Assembly (NCBI GenBank): GCA_018780265.1
Contig: JADMJV010000174.1
Location: 1-53,537, forward strand
DNA length: 53,537 nt
Reading direction: 5' to 3'
DNA from: a bacterium
GTDB lineage: Bacteria; Vulcanimicrobiota; Xenobia; Xenobiales; JADMJV01
Shown here piece after piece: positions 42,200-50,811 of the stretch. How positions within the stretch are numbered: the first letter of the stretch is position 1; the number at the start of each line of letters is the position of its first letter. The notes below the pieces were generated by a model. The model searched no databases. It had not been told where the DNA came from and saw only the letters and a program-made list of their open reading frames with translations. A program made the position numbers and the translations under genes.

Positions 42200-43065
42200 A
42201 AAAGTCATACGCCCACGAGGCCATGGCGCGCAGCTACCTGAAATTGCTCAAGAACACGCTGACCAATACCCACTACAAGAAGATCGACGACAGCCCGCTG
42301 TCGGAGCGCGAATTGCGCCAGTCCGCCGAGGCCGTGGCCAAAGTGCGGGCCAAATTTGGACCTCTGGCCGAGGCAGGCAACCTGGAAGTGAAAGGCACTC
42401 TGGAGCTGTTTACCCCCGAGGTCGGTGCCGGCTGGTTTCGGCGCAACACCTGGGAATCGCACACGCTGTTGGAGTCAACCGGACTGGCCAATGTCGAATA
42501 TTGCCTGCGCAACATCCTCACTCGCCAGGTGCCAGGCGATCTGATCGAGTGTGGCGTGTGGCGCGGGGGCACCTGCATCTACATGCGCGGACTGCTCAAA
42601 GCCCTGGGCGACAGCCAGCGCACCGTGTGGGTGGCCGACTCTTTTCAGGGTCTGCCCGATCCCGACCCCAGCGTCAGTCCCCTCGACGCAATATCGCACG
42701 AGTTTCTCAAGGTCATCGGCGCTTTCAGCGTCTCGTTAGAAGCCGTCCAGGCCAATTTTAAAGCCTACGATCTGCTCGACAACCAGGTCCGTTTTCTGCC
42801 GGGCTGGTTCAGCGACACGCTGGCCCAGGCCCCTATCGAGCAACTGTCGCTGATTCGCCTCGACGCCGACTACTACGACTCCACCGTGCAGGCCCTGGAT
42901 GCCCTGTATTCCAAGCTGTCCCCGGGGGGCTATATCATCATCGACGACTACGGCATCCCCACTCTGGGCGCGCGCCGGGCGGTGGACGAATTTCGGGCTC
43001 GCCACGACATTCAACAACCGCTGGTGGGCGTGGACCAGTCCGTCGTTTTCTGGGAGAAAGCCTGA
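42196..43065 (+). CDS. TylF/MycF-type O-methyltransferase
   Basis: The 289-residue protein has the macrocin O-methyltransferase layout. The entry block is NILTRQVPGDLIECGVWRGG, the SAM-binding region includes VWVADSFQGLPDPDPS, and the metal-binding acidic block LIRLDADYYDSTVQALDALY is followed by LSPGGYIIIDDYGIP. Family members are Mg2+-dependent sugar O-methyltransferases in antibiotic and surface-glycan pathways. The ATG at 42196 overlaps the stop of the protease frame. The glycosyltransferase gene follows within 10 bp, pointing to methylation of a sugar on a surface glycan. Confidence 0.88.
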   Translation: MKKSYAHEAMARSYLKLLKNTLTNTHYKKIDDSPLSERELRQSAEAVAKVRAKFGPLAEAGNLEVKGTLELFTPEVGAGWFRRNTWESHTLLESTGLANVEYCLRNILTRQVPGDLIECGVWRGGTCIYMRGLLKALGDSQRTVWVADSFQGLPDPDPSVSPLDAISHEFLKVIGAFSVSLEAVQANFKAYDLLDNQVRFLPGWFSDTLAQAPIEQLSLIRLDADYYDSTVQALDALYSKLSPGGYIIIDDYGIPTLGARRAVDEFRARHDIQQPLVGVDQSVVFWEKA

Positions 43066-43070
43066 ACGTC

Positions 43071-44297
43071 TTGTGCCTCAGCTACCACTATCCGCCCTTT
43101 GGGGGAGTGGCCGTGCAGCGCATGCTGCGCTTTACACGCTACCTTCGAGAGCAAGATTTTCACTGCCATGTGGTCTGCGCCGCCCCGCCCAAGGCAACCA
43201 GCATCCCTCTCGATCCGCAACTGCTGGAAGCCATCCCCCCAGACGTCAAGGTGACTCGCTTAAGCAGTTTCGAACCCGAGTGCTTTGTCAACTCGTGGTC
43301 TCTACCGTGGGACAAGATACGTCGCAATCTGTTCAAGACGTTTGCCGGGGTGCTGATCCCCGACGATCAGGCTCTCTGGATCGAGCGGGCGGCCCGCGCC
43401 ACGGTTCGACAGGCCCGCGAGCAGGGGGCCCAGGTGTTGCTGGCCACCGGTCCGCCCTTCTCCACCTTGATGGCCGGCATCCGCGCCGGCCAGCAATGCG
43501 GACTGCCGGTGGTGGTGGACTATCGAGACGACTGGACGGGAGTTCGGCGCAGCCAAAACCTCTATTCCGCCCAACGCCAACAACACGAGGAAAAACTGGA
43601 ACAGGAAGTGCTCTCTCAAGCCCGGGCCGTGATTACGGTCACGCCTACCCTGGTCGAGGACCTGAAGGCACGCAGTCCTCATCCCGAGCGAGTACATCTG
43701 TTGTTCAACGGTTTTGACCCGGACCACTTTCCCTCGCCCGCCTCGGGCTGGGGCGACGCCACCATCTTCTCCGCCGGCAGCCTCTACAAAAAACGCGAGC
43801 CGGACGGCTTTGTGCAGGCCTGGCAGGCCTTTCGTCAGCAATGCCCCCAATCCAGGCTACGCTTCGAACTGGCCGGCCCGGTGGCCGACGACTGCCGCCA
43901 CTACTTTGAGCCGGTACGGACCGATTTTGCCTGGTTGGGCTTTTTGCCTCATCAAGAAGTGCGCCGACGCCTGCAACAGGCCAGTCTCAATCTGGCCTGG
44001 CTGGACCCCACCCTGTCGGGGCAGGCCTACACCGGCAAACTGCTGGAATACCTGGGCGCCCGTCGCCCCGTGCTGATGTTGGGTCCGCCCCAAAGCGCGG
44101 CGGCACAGTTGCTGAAAGATTCGGGCTTAGGATTCACTCTCGAATGCGGCGATGTGCCAGGGATTCTGGCCGCCCTGCAGCGCCTGGACGCGGACCAATG
44201 GCCCTGCCAGCCCAATTCTCCGATCATCGAGCCTTTCGATGTCCGCCAGCAGGTGGCCCAACTGGCCGCCATTTTACGGGAAGCCACAGGAAGATAG
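43071..44297 (+). CDS. Glycosyltransferase, GT4-like
   Basis: The 408-residue protein starts with CLSYHYPPFGGVAVQRMLRF, the N-terminal pattern of many GT4 enzymes. VVVDYRDDWTGVRRSQN and RVHLLFNGFDPDHF follow. The C-terminal half has SAGSLYKKREPDGFVQAW, FAWLGFLPHQEVRRRLQQA and the donor-binding stretch SGQAYTGKLLEYLGARRPVL. The TTG at 43071 is taken as start, since the upstream codons run into the preceding stop; a CTG at 43062 is possible. Cytoplasmic, probably acting on a lipid-linked glycan together with the flanking methyltransferases. Confidence 0.87.
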   Translation: MCLSYHYPPFGGVAVQRMLRFTRYLREQDFHCHVVCAAPPKATSIPLDPQLLEAIPPDVKVTRLSSFEPECFVNSWSLPWDKIRRNLFKTFAGVLIPDDQALWIERAARATVRQAREQGAQVLLATGPPFSTLMAGIRAGQQCGLPVVVDYRDDWTGVRRSQNLYSAQRQQHEEKLEQEVLSQARAVITVTPTLVEDLKARSPHPERVHLLFNGFDPDHFPSPASGWGDATIFSAGSLYKKREPDGFVQAWQAFRQQCPQSRLRFELAGPVADDCRHYFEPVRTDFAWLGFLPHQEVRRRLQQASLNLAWLDPTLSGQAYTGKLLEYLGARRPVLMLGPPQSAAAQLLKDSGLGFTLECGDVPGILAALQRLDADQWPCQPNSPIIEPFDVRQQVAQLAAILREATGR

Positions 44298-44322
44298 GCG
44301 CGGGCAGCGCAGCACCCAGCCT

Positions 44323-45048
44323 ATGTCAACCCCCACTTTTGGGCCCGCTTTGCTGGCCGAACTGGTCCGCGAAATCCAGCAGGCGGGCTATGAATTTGTG
44401 CGCTTTGACCGGCCCTGCACCGCCCCCAAGTGCCTCTATCTGCGCTGGGACGTGGACATCTCTCCGGCCGGGGCCCTCCAGGCGGGAGAGCTTCTGCACC
44501 AGCACTCGGTGGCCGCCAACTTTTTTTTCCAGTTCAACGCCGAGACCTATTCGGGTCTCTCCAGGCCAGTGCTGGACGGGATCGACAGACTGCGCGGCCT
44601 GGGTCATGCGGTGGGACTGCACTTTGACCAGGAACTGCTGGGAGACGACGAAGAAATTCTCTCCTACACATTGGATTGGTTCGACCGTTGCTGTCGCAAA
44701 ATCGACCGGATGGTCAGCTTTCACCGACCGGCTCCCTCGGTTTTGAGCAGAGACTATCGCCGATTTCTGAGCACCTATTCCAGCCAGTTTTTCGACCCCG
44801 AACGCTATCTGTCCGATTCCAGACGTTCGCTGGATTTTCGTCCCCGCCTCAGCCAGTGGTTGGCCCAGGGTCGAACCCCCCTGCAATTGCTACTCCATCC
44901 TGAATGGTGGGAGCCCTTCGACAATGCCACGGCCATCTGGAAGCATCTCCAGCAGCGCCGTCAAGCCGAGTTGAAAGCTTATGTGCTCAAAGCCTTCGCC
45001 AAGGTGTTCACACCCGTGTTGGAACACCTCAAAGAGGAAGAACCTTGA
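44323..45048 (+). CDS. Polysaccharide-deacetylase-like protein
   Basis: The 241-residue protein looks like a minimal NodB-type barrel. CLYLRWDVDISPAGALQAGE supplies the Asp pair, ANFFFQFNAETYSGL the next strand, LGHAVGLHFDQELL a His, and MVSFHRPAPSVL the later His block. LQLLLHPEWW is the last His strand. No signal peptide is seen, so the substrate would be a cytoplasmic sugar precursor or glycan. The ATG at 44323 avoids the tail of the previous gene. It lies between a glycosyltransferase and a methyltransferase gene, all plus-strand with short gaps. Confidence 0.7.
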   Translation: MSTPTFGPALLAELVREIQQAGYEFVRFDRPCTAPKCLYLRWDVDISPAGALQAGELLHQHSVAANFFFQFNAETYSGLSRPVLDGIDRLRGLGHAVGLHFDQELLGDDEEILSYTLDWFDRCCRKIDRMVSFHRPAPSVLSRDYRRFLSTYSSQFFDPERYLSDSRRSLDFRPRLSQWLAQGRTPLQLLLHPEWWEPFDNATAIWKHLQQRRQAELKAYVLKAFAKVFTPVLEHLKEEEP

Positions 45049-45067
45049 GCGCGCAAAATTCTGCCCC

Positions 45068-45844
45068 ATGCAAACCGCCAACATCACCAACAACGACAGC
45101 CTGAACGTCCGGCTCAACGCCAACCGAAATTTTGGCACCCTGGATTTCCACGCCTGGGTCTTTCACAACTGCGCCTTCGAGAGCGGCATGGACGTGCTCG
45201 ACGTAGGTTGCGGCAACGGCAAACAGGTGCTGGAAGCGCTCCGTGTGCTGGGATCGACGGGGAGCGTAACCGCCCTGGACATTTCTCAGGATTCGGTCCA
45301 GCAACTGCGTGCCGCCACCGCCACCGCCTCCAACCTGGAACTGGTGGTGGCCGATATGCGCGAGGTGGGTCGCTTGATCGTCGACACTTTCCGCGTCAAG
45401 AGCTACGATCTGGCCCAGGCCACCTACGCCCTTTTTTATGGCGTCGAGCACGTCAAGATCCTGGAGGCCATGCGCAAATCCCTCAAGCCGCAGGGACGCC
45501 TGCTGGTAACCACGCCGCTAGGGCCCAACGGATTACGCCAACTGGTCAATCGGCTGGGCTTCCCCACCCCCGAGCTGGCCCAGATCGACAACTTTGGCTC
45601 CAACGTACTGGAACCGTATTTCCGGTCCTTTTTCGACCAGGTCGACATCCAGATCCGCCGCAATCTGCTGCGCCTCCCCAGCGTGGAGGCGGTTCGCGAA
45701 CTGTATCGCTCGACCGCTTACCATTTCGAGGAGGCCGAACCGGCTCTGCTCCGCTTTGTGGCGGCCGAGATCGAAGCCCGCGGGTTCTTCGCCTTCGAAA
45801 AGAACGCCTATATGATTCAAGGATCCAATCCATCGTCGGTTTGA
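45068..45844 (+). CDS. SAM-dependent methyltransferase
   Basis: The 258-residue class I methyltransferase has the glycine-rich SAM motif DVLDVGCGNGKQVLEAL, the acidic ribose strand VTALDISQDSV, the adenine-side VVADMREVG and the later block MRKSLKPQGRLLVTTPLG. The last about 80 residues (YFRSFFDQVDIQIRRNLLR, FVAAEIEARGFFAFEKNAY) complete the fold. It closes the glycan-type cluster. The ATG at 45068 gives a normal-length N-terminus. Its stop codon lies inside the -35 box of the next operon. Confidence 0.87.
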   Translation: MQTANITNNDSLNVRLNANRNFGTLDFHAWVFHNCAFESGMDVLDVGCGNGKQVLEALRVLGSTGSVTALDISQDSVQQLRAATATASNLELVVADMREVGRLIVDTFRVKSYDLAQATYALFYGVEHVKILEAMRKSLKPQGRLLVTTPLGPNGLRQLVNRLGFPTPELAQIDNFGSNVLEPYFRSFFDQVDIQIRRNLLRLPSVEAVRELYRSTAYHFEEAEPALLRFVAAEIEARGFFAFEKNAYMIQGSNPSSV

Positions 45845-45873
45845 CATTCTTCAACCATGTGGCCATAATGGCC
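45841..45873 (+). promoter_or_regulatory. Promoter with operator palindrome for the Phd/PIN operon
   Basis: TTGACA (45841-45846) and CATAAT (45864-45869) are 17 bp apart, six and five matches to consensus. The -10 box lies inside the palindrome GGCCAT-A-ATGGCC (45861-45873), the kind of site an antitoxin binds to repress itself. The ATG at 45876 is six bases after the -10 box, so the mRNA should be leaderless. Confidence 0.7.
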
Positions 45874-45875
45874 TC

Positions 45876-46181
45876 ATGGAAACCGTAGGTGTCCGGGAGC
45901 TCAAGAACAACCTCAGTGCCTGCTTGCGTAAAGTTGCGGCCGGAGAGGTCATTCAGGTCACCGATCACGGTCGTATTGTGGCTGAATTACGCCAACCTGC
46001 AACCCCTCCAGCGGGCTTTGAAAGCCTGCCTCCTCTTTTTTGGGAAAAGGTGGCTCGAGGAGAGATCACTCTTGCATCCCAGCCTCCAGACAAAAACTTC
46101 TGGCGGTCGATTGCTCGTTCCACAGGCTATCCGACCGGCACCGCCCAAGGCCTGATAGATGCAGACCGCAACGAGGAATGA
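45876..46181 (+). CDS. Phd/YefM-type antitoxin
   Basis: The 101-residue protein begins METVGVRELKNNLSACLRKV, then VIQVTDHGRIVAELRQP, the Phd/YefM DNA-binding fold. The C-terminal about 40 residues are the flexible, Pro-rich toxin-neutralising part. It should repress its own promoter through the palindrome ending three bases before its ATG. ATGA overlap (46178-46181) couples it to the toxin. Confidence 0.9.
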   Translation: METVGVRELKNNLSACLRKVAAGEVIQVTDHGRIVAELRQPATPPAGFESLPPLFWEKVARGEITLASQPPDKNFWRSIARSTGYPTGTAQGLIDADRNEE

Positions 46182-46591
46182 ACGTCTACCTGGAGACCAG
46201 TGCCTTGCTCAGTTGGGTGCTGGAAGAGCCTGACGGAACCAGGGTCGAAACTGCGCTCGTCCAAGCCAAAAGTTGGTCGACCTCACAGTTAACCCAGGCC
46301 GAATGCCTGCGAGCCTTTCGCCGCCTGGGTATTCAGCCCGACCAGCTACCCCAGCGCCGCTTTCAAGCCGTGCAGTCTCGCTGGAATTTGCTTCCGGTCC
46401 ATGCCAACCTGATCCGGCAAGCGGGCCAGGCATTCCCCGTGGAACCGGTGCGGACACTCGATGCCATCCACCTGGTTAGCGCCCTTGACTTACGCTCCGC
46501 GCTCCCTGACTTACAAATGATTTCGCTCGACTACCGAGTGCGTGACAACGCGACAGCTCTGGGTTTTCCCGTGCTGCCCTCTAGCGGGTAA
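46178..46591 (+). CDS. PIN-domain toxin (VapC-like)
   Basis: The 137-residue PIN protein has LETSALLSWVLEEPD at the start, QLTQAECLRAF with Glu42, VRTLDAIHLVSAL with Asp95 and ISLDYRVRDNA with Asp118. The first acidic residue is Glu6, where most PIN nucleases have Asp; it may still hold the metal. Predicted RNase toxin controlled by the upstream antitoxin. Its last 11 bases overlap the convergent hydrolase gene. Confidence 0.9.
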   Translation: MNVYLETSALLSWVLEEPDGTRVETALVQAKSWSTSQLTQAECLRAFRRLGIQPDQLPQRRFQAVQSRWNLLPVHANLIRQAGQAFPVEPVRTLDAIHLVSALDLRSALPDLQMISLDYRVRDNATALGFPVLPSSG

Positions 46592-47270
46592 CCGGCGTGA
46601 CCTCGAAAATCGAATCCACGGCCATCACCTGCACTTTGGCGTAGCCTTTGGCCTCCACCTGCCGCTTAAACTCTTGCGGGTCCTCGGACAGCGGCGGGAA
46701 AGTGCCGTAGTGAATGGGGATGACCACTTCAGGGCGGATGAATTCCACGGCCTTGACGGCTTCGTAAATATCCATGGTAAAATGTCCGCCCATGGGCAAC
46801 AAGGCCACGGTGGGCTTATAGAGTTCGGCGATCAATTTCATGTCCGAAAATACGCAGGTGTCCCCGGCATGGTAGATGACCTGCTCGCCAAAGTTGAGAA
46901 TCAGTCCGGCCGGCATGCCCATATATTTGTCGCCGTGGGAAGAGCTGTGAAAAGCAGGCACCAGCTTGGACCAGCCCCAGGCGTGATTGACACGCCCACC
47001 CAGACCGCAGGGAATGGTGGTGGCCCCTAGTTTCTCGAGGTGATTGGCCAGTTCCCAGGCGGCGACCACGGGAGCCTGATGTTGCTTAGAGAGCTCTACG
47101 GCGTTGCCCACGTGGTCTTCGTGACCGTGGGTGCAAAAAATGGTAGACAGCTTCAGGTCGGGAGGAACCTTACCGTACAAAGGATTGTCGGTCAGAAAGG
47201 GGTCGACGATCACGGTGTGCTCCGCGGTATGAAAAGAAACGGCCGAATGGCCATAGTATCGAATTTTCAT
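46581..47270 (-). CDS. UPF0173 metallo-beta-lactamase-fold hydrolase
   Basis: The 229-residue protein begins KIRYYGHSAVSFHT and carries the dinuclear metal motif CTHGHEDHVGN, then VIYHAGDTCVFSD and IHYGTFPPLS, matching the UPF0173 (YtkL-like) family of metal-dependent hydrolases. The length is normal. The physiological substrate is unknown. It is the third gene behind the guaB promoter, 20 bp after ispF. Confidence 0.93.
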   Translation of the reverse strand: MKIRYYGHSAVSFHTAEHTVIVDPFLTDNPLYGKVPPDLKLSTIFCTHGHEDHVGNAVELSKQHQAPVVAAWELANHLEKLGATTIPCGLGGRVNHAWGWSKLVPAFHSSSHGDKYMGMPAGLILNFGEQVIYHAGDTCVFSDMKLIAELYKPTVALLPMGGHFTMDIYEAVKAVEFIRPEVVIPIHYGTFPPLSEDPQEFKRQVEAKGYAKVQVMAVDSIFEVTPVTR

Positions 47271-47290
47271 GCTGCCTCCAGGCCAGGTAT

Positions 47291-47809
47291 TCAGGTTTGC
47301 CGCGCCAGGGCGCTGGCGATGACGGCGATGCCTTCGCGCCGTCCCACAAATCCCATCTTCTCCATGGTAGTAGCTTTGAGGGCCACCGATTCGAGGGGCA
47401 ATCGAAATGCGTCTGCCAGGTTGGCGCGCATGGCGTCGCGATGAGGACCCACCTTGGGGACCTCAGCCAACACCATTACGTCCAGATTGATCACCTCAAA
47501 ACCCCGCTGCTGCAGCTGGCGAGTCACCTCGCGGGCCAGCACCAGGCTGTCGGCCCCGCGAAACTCTTCGGAAGTGTTGGGGAAAAAGTGCCCGATGTCG
47601 GGCAGGCCGGCAGCACCCAGGCAGGCGTCCATGGCCGCGTGGACCACCACATCGGCGTCGGAGTGGCCTTCCAAGCCGTGGCTGTGGTCGATCTCTACTC
47701 CGCCCAAAACCAGTTTTCGGCCTTCCTCAAAGGGGTGCACGTCAAAGCCCAGGCCGGTTCGAAAACGAGTCTCCTGGCGAATCAGTTGGCGAATTTCGGC
47801 TTCGGTCAT
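47291..47809 (-). CDS. ispF: 2-C-methyl-D-erythritol 2,4-cyclodiphosphate synthase
   Basis: The 172-residue enzyme of the MEP isoprenoid pathway has metal ligands Asp23 and His25 in GLGFDVHPFEEG, GLEGHSDADVVVHAAMDA with the third ligand His, and GHFFPNTSEEFRGADS. KATTMEKMGFVGRREGIA is the typical C-terminal block. The start at 47809 follows guaB's stop by two bases; an open frame runs further upstream but only inside guaB. It is a stand-alone IspF, not an IspDF fusion. Confidence 0.96.
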   Translation of the reverse strand: MTEAEIRQLIRQETRFRTGLGFDVHPFEEGRKLVLGGVEIDHSHGLEGHSDADVVVHAAMDACLGAAGLPDIGHFFPNTSEEFRGADSLVLAREVTRQLQQRGFEVINLDVMVLAEVPKVGPHRDAMRANLADAFRLPLESVALKATTMEKMGFVGRREGIAVIASALARQT

Positions 47810-47811
47810 AT

Positions 47812-49254
47812 TCAGATTTTGTCCACATCGTGATGGCGGCTCTCGGTAATGCCGGCCCCCGTGATTCGGGCAAACTCGGCCAGATCTTGCAGTTCGCTCA
47901 AGGTGCGCGCACCACTGTAAGTCATGCCCGAGCGCAGCCCGCCCACCAGGAGATGCAAGATATCTTTGACCGGCCCGCGGTGAGGCACTACCGCCTCGAC
48001 CCCTTCGGGCACCACTTTTTCCCACTCATCATCACTGATCTGGCCCTGATCCATCTCTTTGCGACCTACATTGGCCATCAGCGAAGCCATGCCGCGTACC
48101 ACTTTGAAGCGCCGTCCATCACGCACCACCGAGGCTCCGGGCGCTTCGTTGGTGCCGGCCAGCGAACTGCCCAACATGGCGCAGTGGGCCCCGGCTGCAA
48201 TGGCCTTGGTCAAATCGCCCGAGGTGCGAATCCCACCGTCACTGATAATGGTCACGCCGTGCTGGGCGGCCGCTGGCGCGCATTCCATCAGGGCGCTCAA
48301 CTGTGGATAACCGCTACCGGCCACCAGGCGGGTGGTGCAGATGCTGCCCGAGCCCACCCCCACCTTGATGGAATGGGCTCCCGCCTGAGCCAGGTCGGCC
48401 ACACCCTCTGGGGTAACCACATTGCCGGCCATAATCTGCACTCCGGCAAAGCGTTTGGCCAATTGCTTGACCATATCGATGGCCAGGTTGGAGTGACCGT
48501 GGGCGATGTCCACCACCAACAGATCACAGCCGACGGCCAGCAGCTTTTCGGCCCGATCTAAATCGTCGGAACGCACTCCTAGAGCCGCGCCCACTCGCAA
48601 GCGTCCGCGCTGGTCCTTGGAGGCATTGGGGTGCAGACGGTGCTTGAGAATATCTCGGGCGGTGATCAGGCCCACCAACTTGCCTTGCTCGTCCAGCAGC
48701 GGCAGTTTCTCGATACGGTGCTTGTGCAGCAGCAGGCGAGCTTCATCGCGCGAGATGCTGGGCACGCCCGTCACCATGCGTTCGAGGGGCGTCATCAAGG
48801 AGGCCACCGTGCCGCTAAAATCCTCGGCCAGGTCCAGGTCACGGTGGGTGAGGATCCCGGCCAGTTTGCCCTGGCTGTCCACTACCACCAACCCGCTGCA
48901 GTCGCTCTCCTTCATTTGCTGCATCGCCAGCTTTAACGGAGTGTCGGGCAAGGCGGTCACGGGGTCGTCGACCCGGTAGCTTTCGGCCCGCTTGACCCGC
49001 GACACTTCGGCCACCTGACGTTCGATGGTCAAAAAGCGATGAATGATACCCACTCCGCCGGCCCGGGCCATGGCGATGGCCATACTGGCCTCGGTGACCG
49101 TATCCATATTGGAAGAGACGATGGGGATCTGCAAATGAACTTCCGGCGTGATCTGGGTGGCAGTGGTTACCGCGCCGCGGCTGTTGATCTCGGAATACTT
49201 GGGCACCAACAGCACATCGTCAAAAGTTAAGGCCGTCTTTTCACGCAACTTCAT
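47812..49254 (-). CDS. guaB: IMP dehydrogenase with CBS pair
   Basis: The 480-residue enzyme oxidises IMP to XMP, the committed step of GTP synthesis. The (beta/alpha)8 barrel starts ALTFDDVLLVPKYSEI. A Bateman module of two CBS domains is inserted at about 95-205 (LVVVDSQGKLAGILTHRD, PLLDEQGKLVGLITARD). The catalytic Cys306 is in VGSGSICTTRLVAGSG. The mobile flap (HRGPVKDILHLLVGGLRSGM) is intact. It is first in the guaB-ispF-UPF0173 operon with a good promoter upstream. Confidence 0.98.
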   Translation of the reverse strand: MKLREKTALTFDDVLLVPKYSEINSRGAVTTATQITPEVHLQIPIVSSNMDTVTEASMAIAMARAGGVGIIHRFLTIERQVAEVSRVKRAESYRVDDPVTALPDTPLKLAMQQMKESDCSGLVVVDSQGKLAGILTHRDLDLAEDFSGTVASLMTPLERMVTGVPSISRDEARLLLHKHRIEKLPLLDEQGKLVGLITARDILKHRLHPNASKDQRGRLRVGAALGVRSDDLDRAEKLLAVGCDLLVVDIAHGHSNLAIDMVKQLAKRFAGVQIMAGNVVTPEGVADLAQAGAHSIKVGVGSGSICTTRLVAGSGYPQLSALMECAPAAAQHGVTIISDGGIRTSGDLTKAIAAGAHCAMLGSSLAGTNEAPGASVVRDGRRFKVVRGMASLMANVGRKEMDQGQISDDEWEKVVPEGVEAVVPHRGPVKDILHLLVGGLRSGMTYSGARTLSELQDLAEFARITGAGITESRHHDVDKI

Positions 49255-49294
49255 CTGGAAATTCCTTCACCTTTTGATGTCTATAAAGCGTTCC

Positions 49295-49323
49295 AATATA
49301 TACGAAGAGGGGGGCACTGGCAA
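49295..49323 (-). promoter_or_regulatory. Sigma70-type promoter of the guaB operon
   Basis: On the minus strand TTGCCA (49323-49318) and TATATT (49300-49295) are 17 bp apart, five of six matches each. The predicted start near 49288 leaves a leader of about 34 nt carrying AAGGTGAAGGAA before the ATG at 49254. Confidence 0.7.
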
Positions 49324-49401
49324 GAAGCGAACGGGCTCAGAATTAGTTTGTAAAGCGAGGAGGGGCCCGTGCTGCAGGCGAGCGGAACCGGGCCAAGGAA
49401 A

Positions 49402-50811
49402 ATGAAAAAACCGCTATTGCTGGCAGCCTGGCTCACGACGACTGCCTGGAGCCTGCCGCTCGACAATCAGATGCAAGGGGCCTGGGTGTCTCCTGACTGG
49501 TTTTTGCCTGGCACTCGCCAATACGACGAAAAGGAAGTGCGAGTGCGCAGTCGGCGCCTGCTGGCTGGCCTGGCCAGCGCCGGCTTCAATGCCGTTTTTT
49601 TGGAAACGTTTCTGCGTGGCTACAGCATCGCACCCTCTATCGACAGCGGCCGGCCCAGCAAAGACCTGCCCGTCTATCCCCACCTGCGTTGGAACTATCG
49701 CTATGATGGGGCCAAGGTCTACGACACGTTGCAAATTTTTGTGGATGAAGCGCGCGCACATGGCATAGAGGTACACGCCTGGGCCCACATGTTCTACTGG
49801 CGCATGGACAATCCAGGGGCCAACCTGGCCTGGCATTCGGGGCCCAGCCTGTGGAGCCAGATGATGGTGGCCTATCTGCGCACCCAGGCCGACCGATTGG
49901 CCCAAACCCCCGGGGCCGCCCCCGAGACCGTGACGCTGCTGCGCGAAGCCGCCAACTTATTGACCCTCACGACCGATGCTCAGGAAATGGAAAAATTGCT
50001 CACCCGATATCATTTTCCCGCCGAAGGCCGGCCTCTGGGCATTTTGTTGCGCACCGCTGTGCGCGCTGGCGCGGAGCGTCCAGATTTTTTGTTGATGGGC
50101 AGCGAAGAGGAGCCTTTTCCGGCGCCCCGCGGCAAGGTGCTCCGTCCTATCTACGTCAATCCGGGTTCGTCGGCAGTGCGGGCCACGCTGGTCAAGACGG
50201 TCTCTAATTTGCTCAACAATCACCCCGGCCTGTCCGGCGTTCATCTCGACCACATCCGTTATCCTGTGGATGGACAGGGCCTCTCCGAGGACCTGGAAGT
50301 GCAAGACGGCTCCTACAACTACTACAGCCAGTCGAGCGACGTAGAAATGGCCCGCTATCGCCGGGTTCATGAAGAACTGGCCAACCGACGAGATCATCTG
50401 CGCCTGCTGGTGGACGAGATGCGCACCGCAGTGGGACCCCACCGGCCGCTCTCGGCAGCCGTGCTGCCCACCTATTACCGTGAGCGCGACAACAGTCGTT
50501 ATCGGCTGGGAGGCTACGACTTCAGCGCCCAGGACTGGGTGGGTTGGAAAGTCGACTTTGTGGTGCCTATGCTGTATGAAATGAATCCTTACTTTATTCG
50601 CAGCCTGCTGAGCCTTTTTCAAGACGAACAACTCAAGCGCCTGGGCCAGAATGACAAAATCGCCGTCTACCCGGGGGTCAGCCAGACCCGCACGGCCCGC
50701 AAATCGTTACCCGAAATCGCGGGCTGGGTCTTTTTTGACTTAAACCTGTCCCGAGACGTAAAATTAGAAAAAAAGGAAGTAACCGAGGATCTAAACTTTG
50801 GCGCCCAGTGA
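49402..50811 (+). CDS. GHL10-type (DUF187) glycoside hydrolase-like protein
   Basis: The 469-residue secreted protein has a signal peptide (KKPLLLAAWLTTTAWSL). A TIM-barrel of the glycosyl hydrolase-like 10 family follows: QGAWVSPDWFLPGTRQY, LASAGFNAVFLETFLRGYS, IEVHAWAHMFYWRMDNPG, YVNPGSSAVRATLVKTVSN, GVHLDHIRYPVDGQGLSED and VDFVVPMLYEMNPYF. Known members bind or cut envelope polysaccharides. The His-Leu-Asp-His block is the conserved active-site strand. A central insertion (about 165-245) is unusual. The ATG at 49402 has AAGGAAA just upstream. It overlaps the Nudix gene by 14 bases. Confidence 0.87.
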   Translation: MKKPLLLAAWLTTTAWSLPLDNQMQGAWVSPDWFLPGTRQYDEKEVRVRSRRLLAGLASAGFNAVFLETFLRGYSIAPSIDSGRPSKDLPVYPHLRWNYRYDGAKVYDTLQIFVDEARAHGIEVHAWAHMFYWRMDNPGANLAWHSGPSLWSQMMVAYLRTQADRLAQTPGAAPETVTLLREAANLLTLTTDAQEMEKLLTRYHFPAEGRPLGILLRTAVRAGAERPDFLLMGSEEEPFPAPRGKVLRPIYVNPGSSAVRATLVKTVSNLLNNHPGLSGVHLDHIRYPVDGQGLSEDLEVQDGSYNYYSQSSDVEMARYRRVHEELANRRDHLRLLVDEMRTAVGPHRPLSAAVLPTYYRERDNSRYRLGGYDFSAQDWVGWKVDFVVPMLYEMNPYFIRSLLSLFQDEQLKRLGQNDKIAVYPGVSQTRTARKSLPEIAGWVFFDLNLSRDVKLEKKEVTEDLNFGAQ

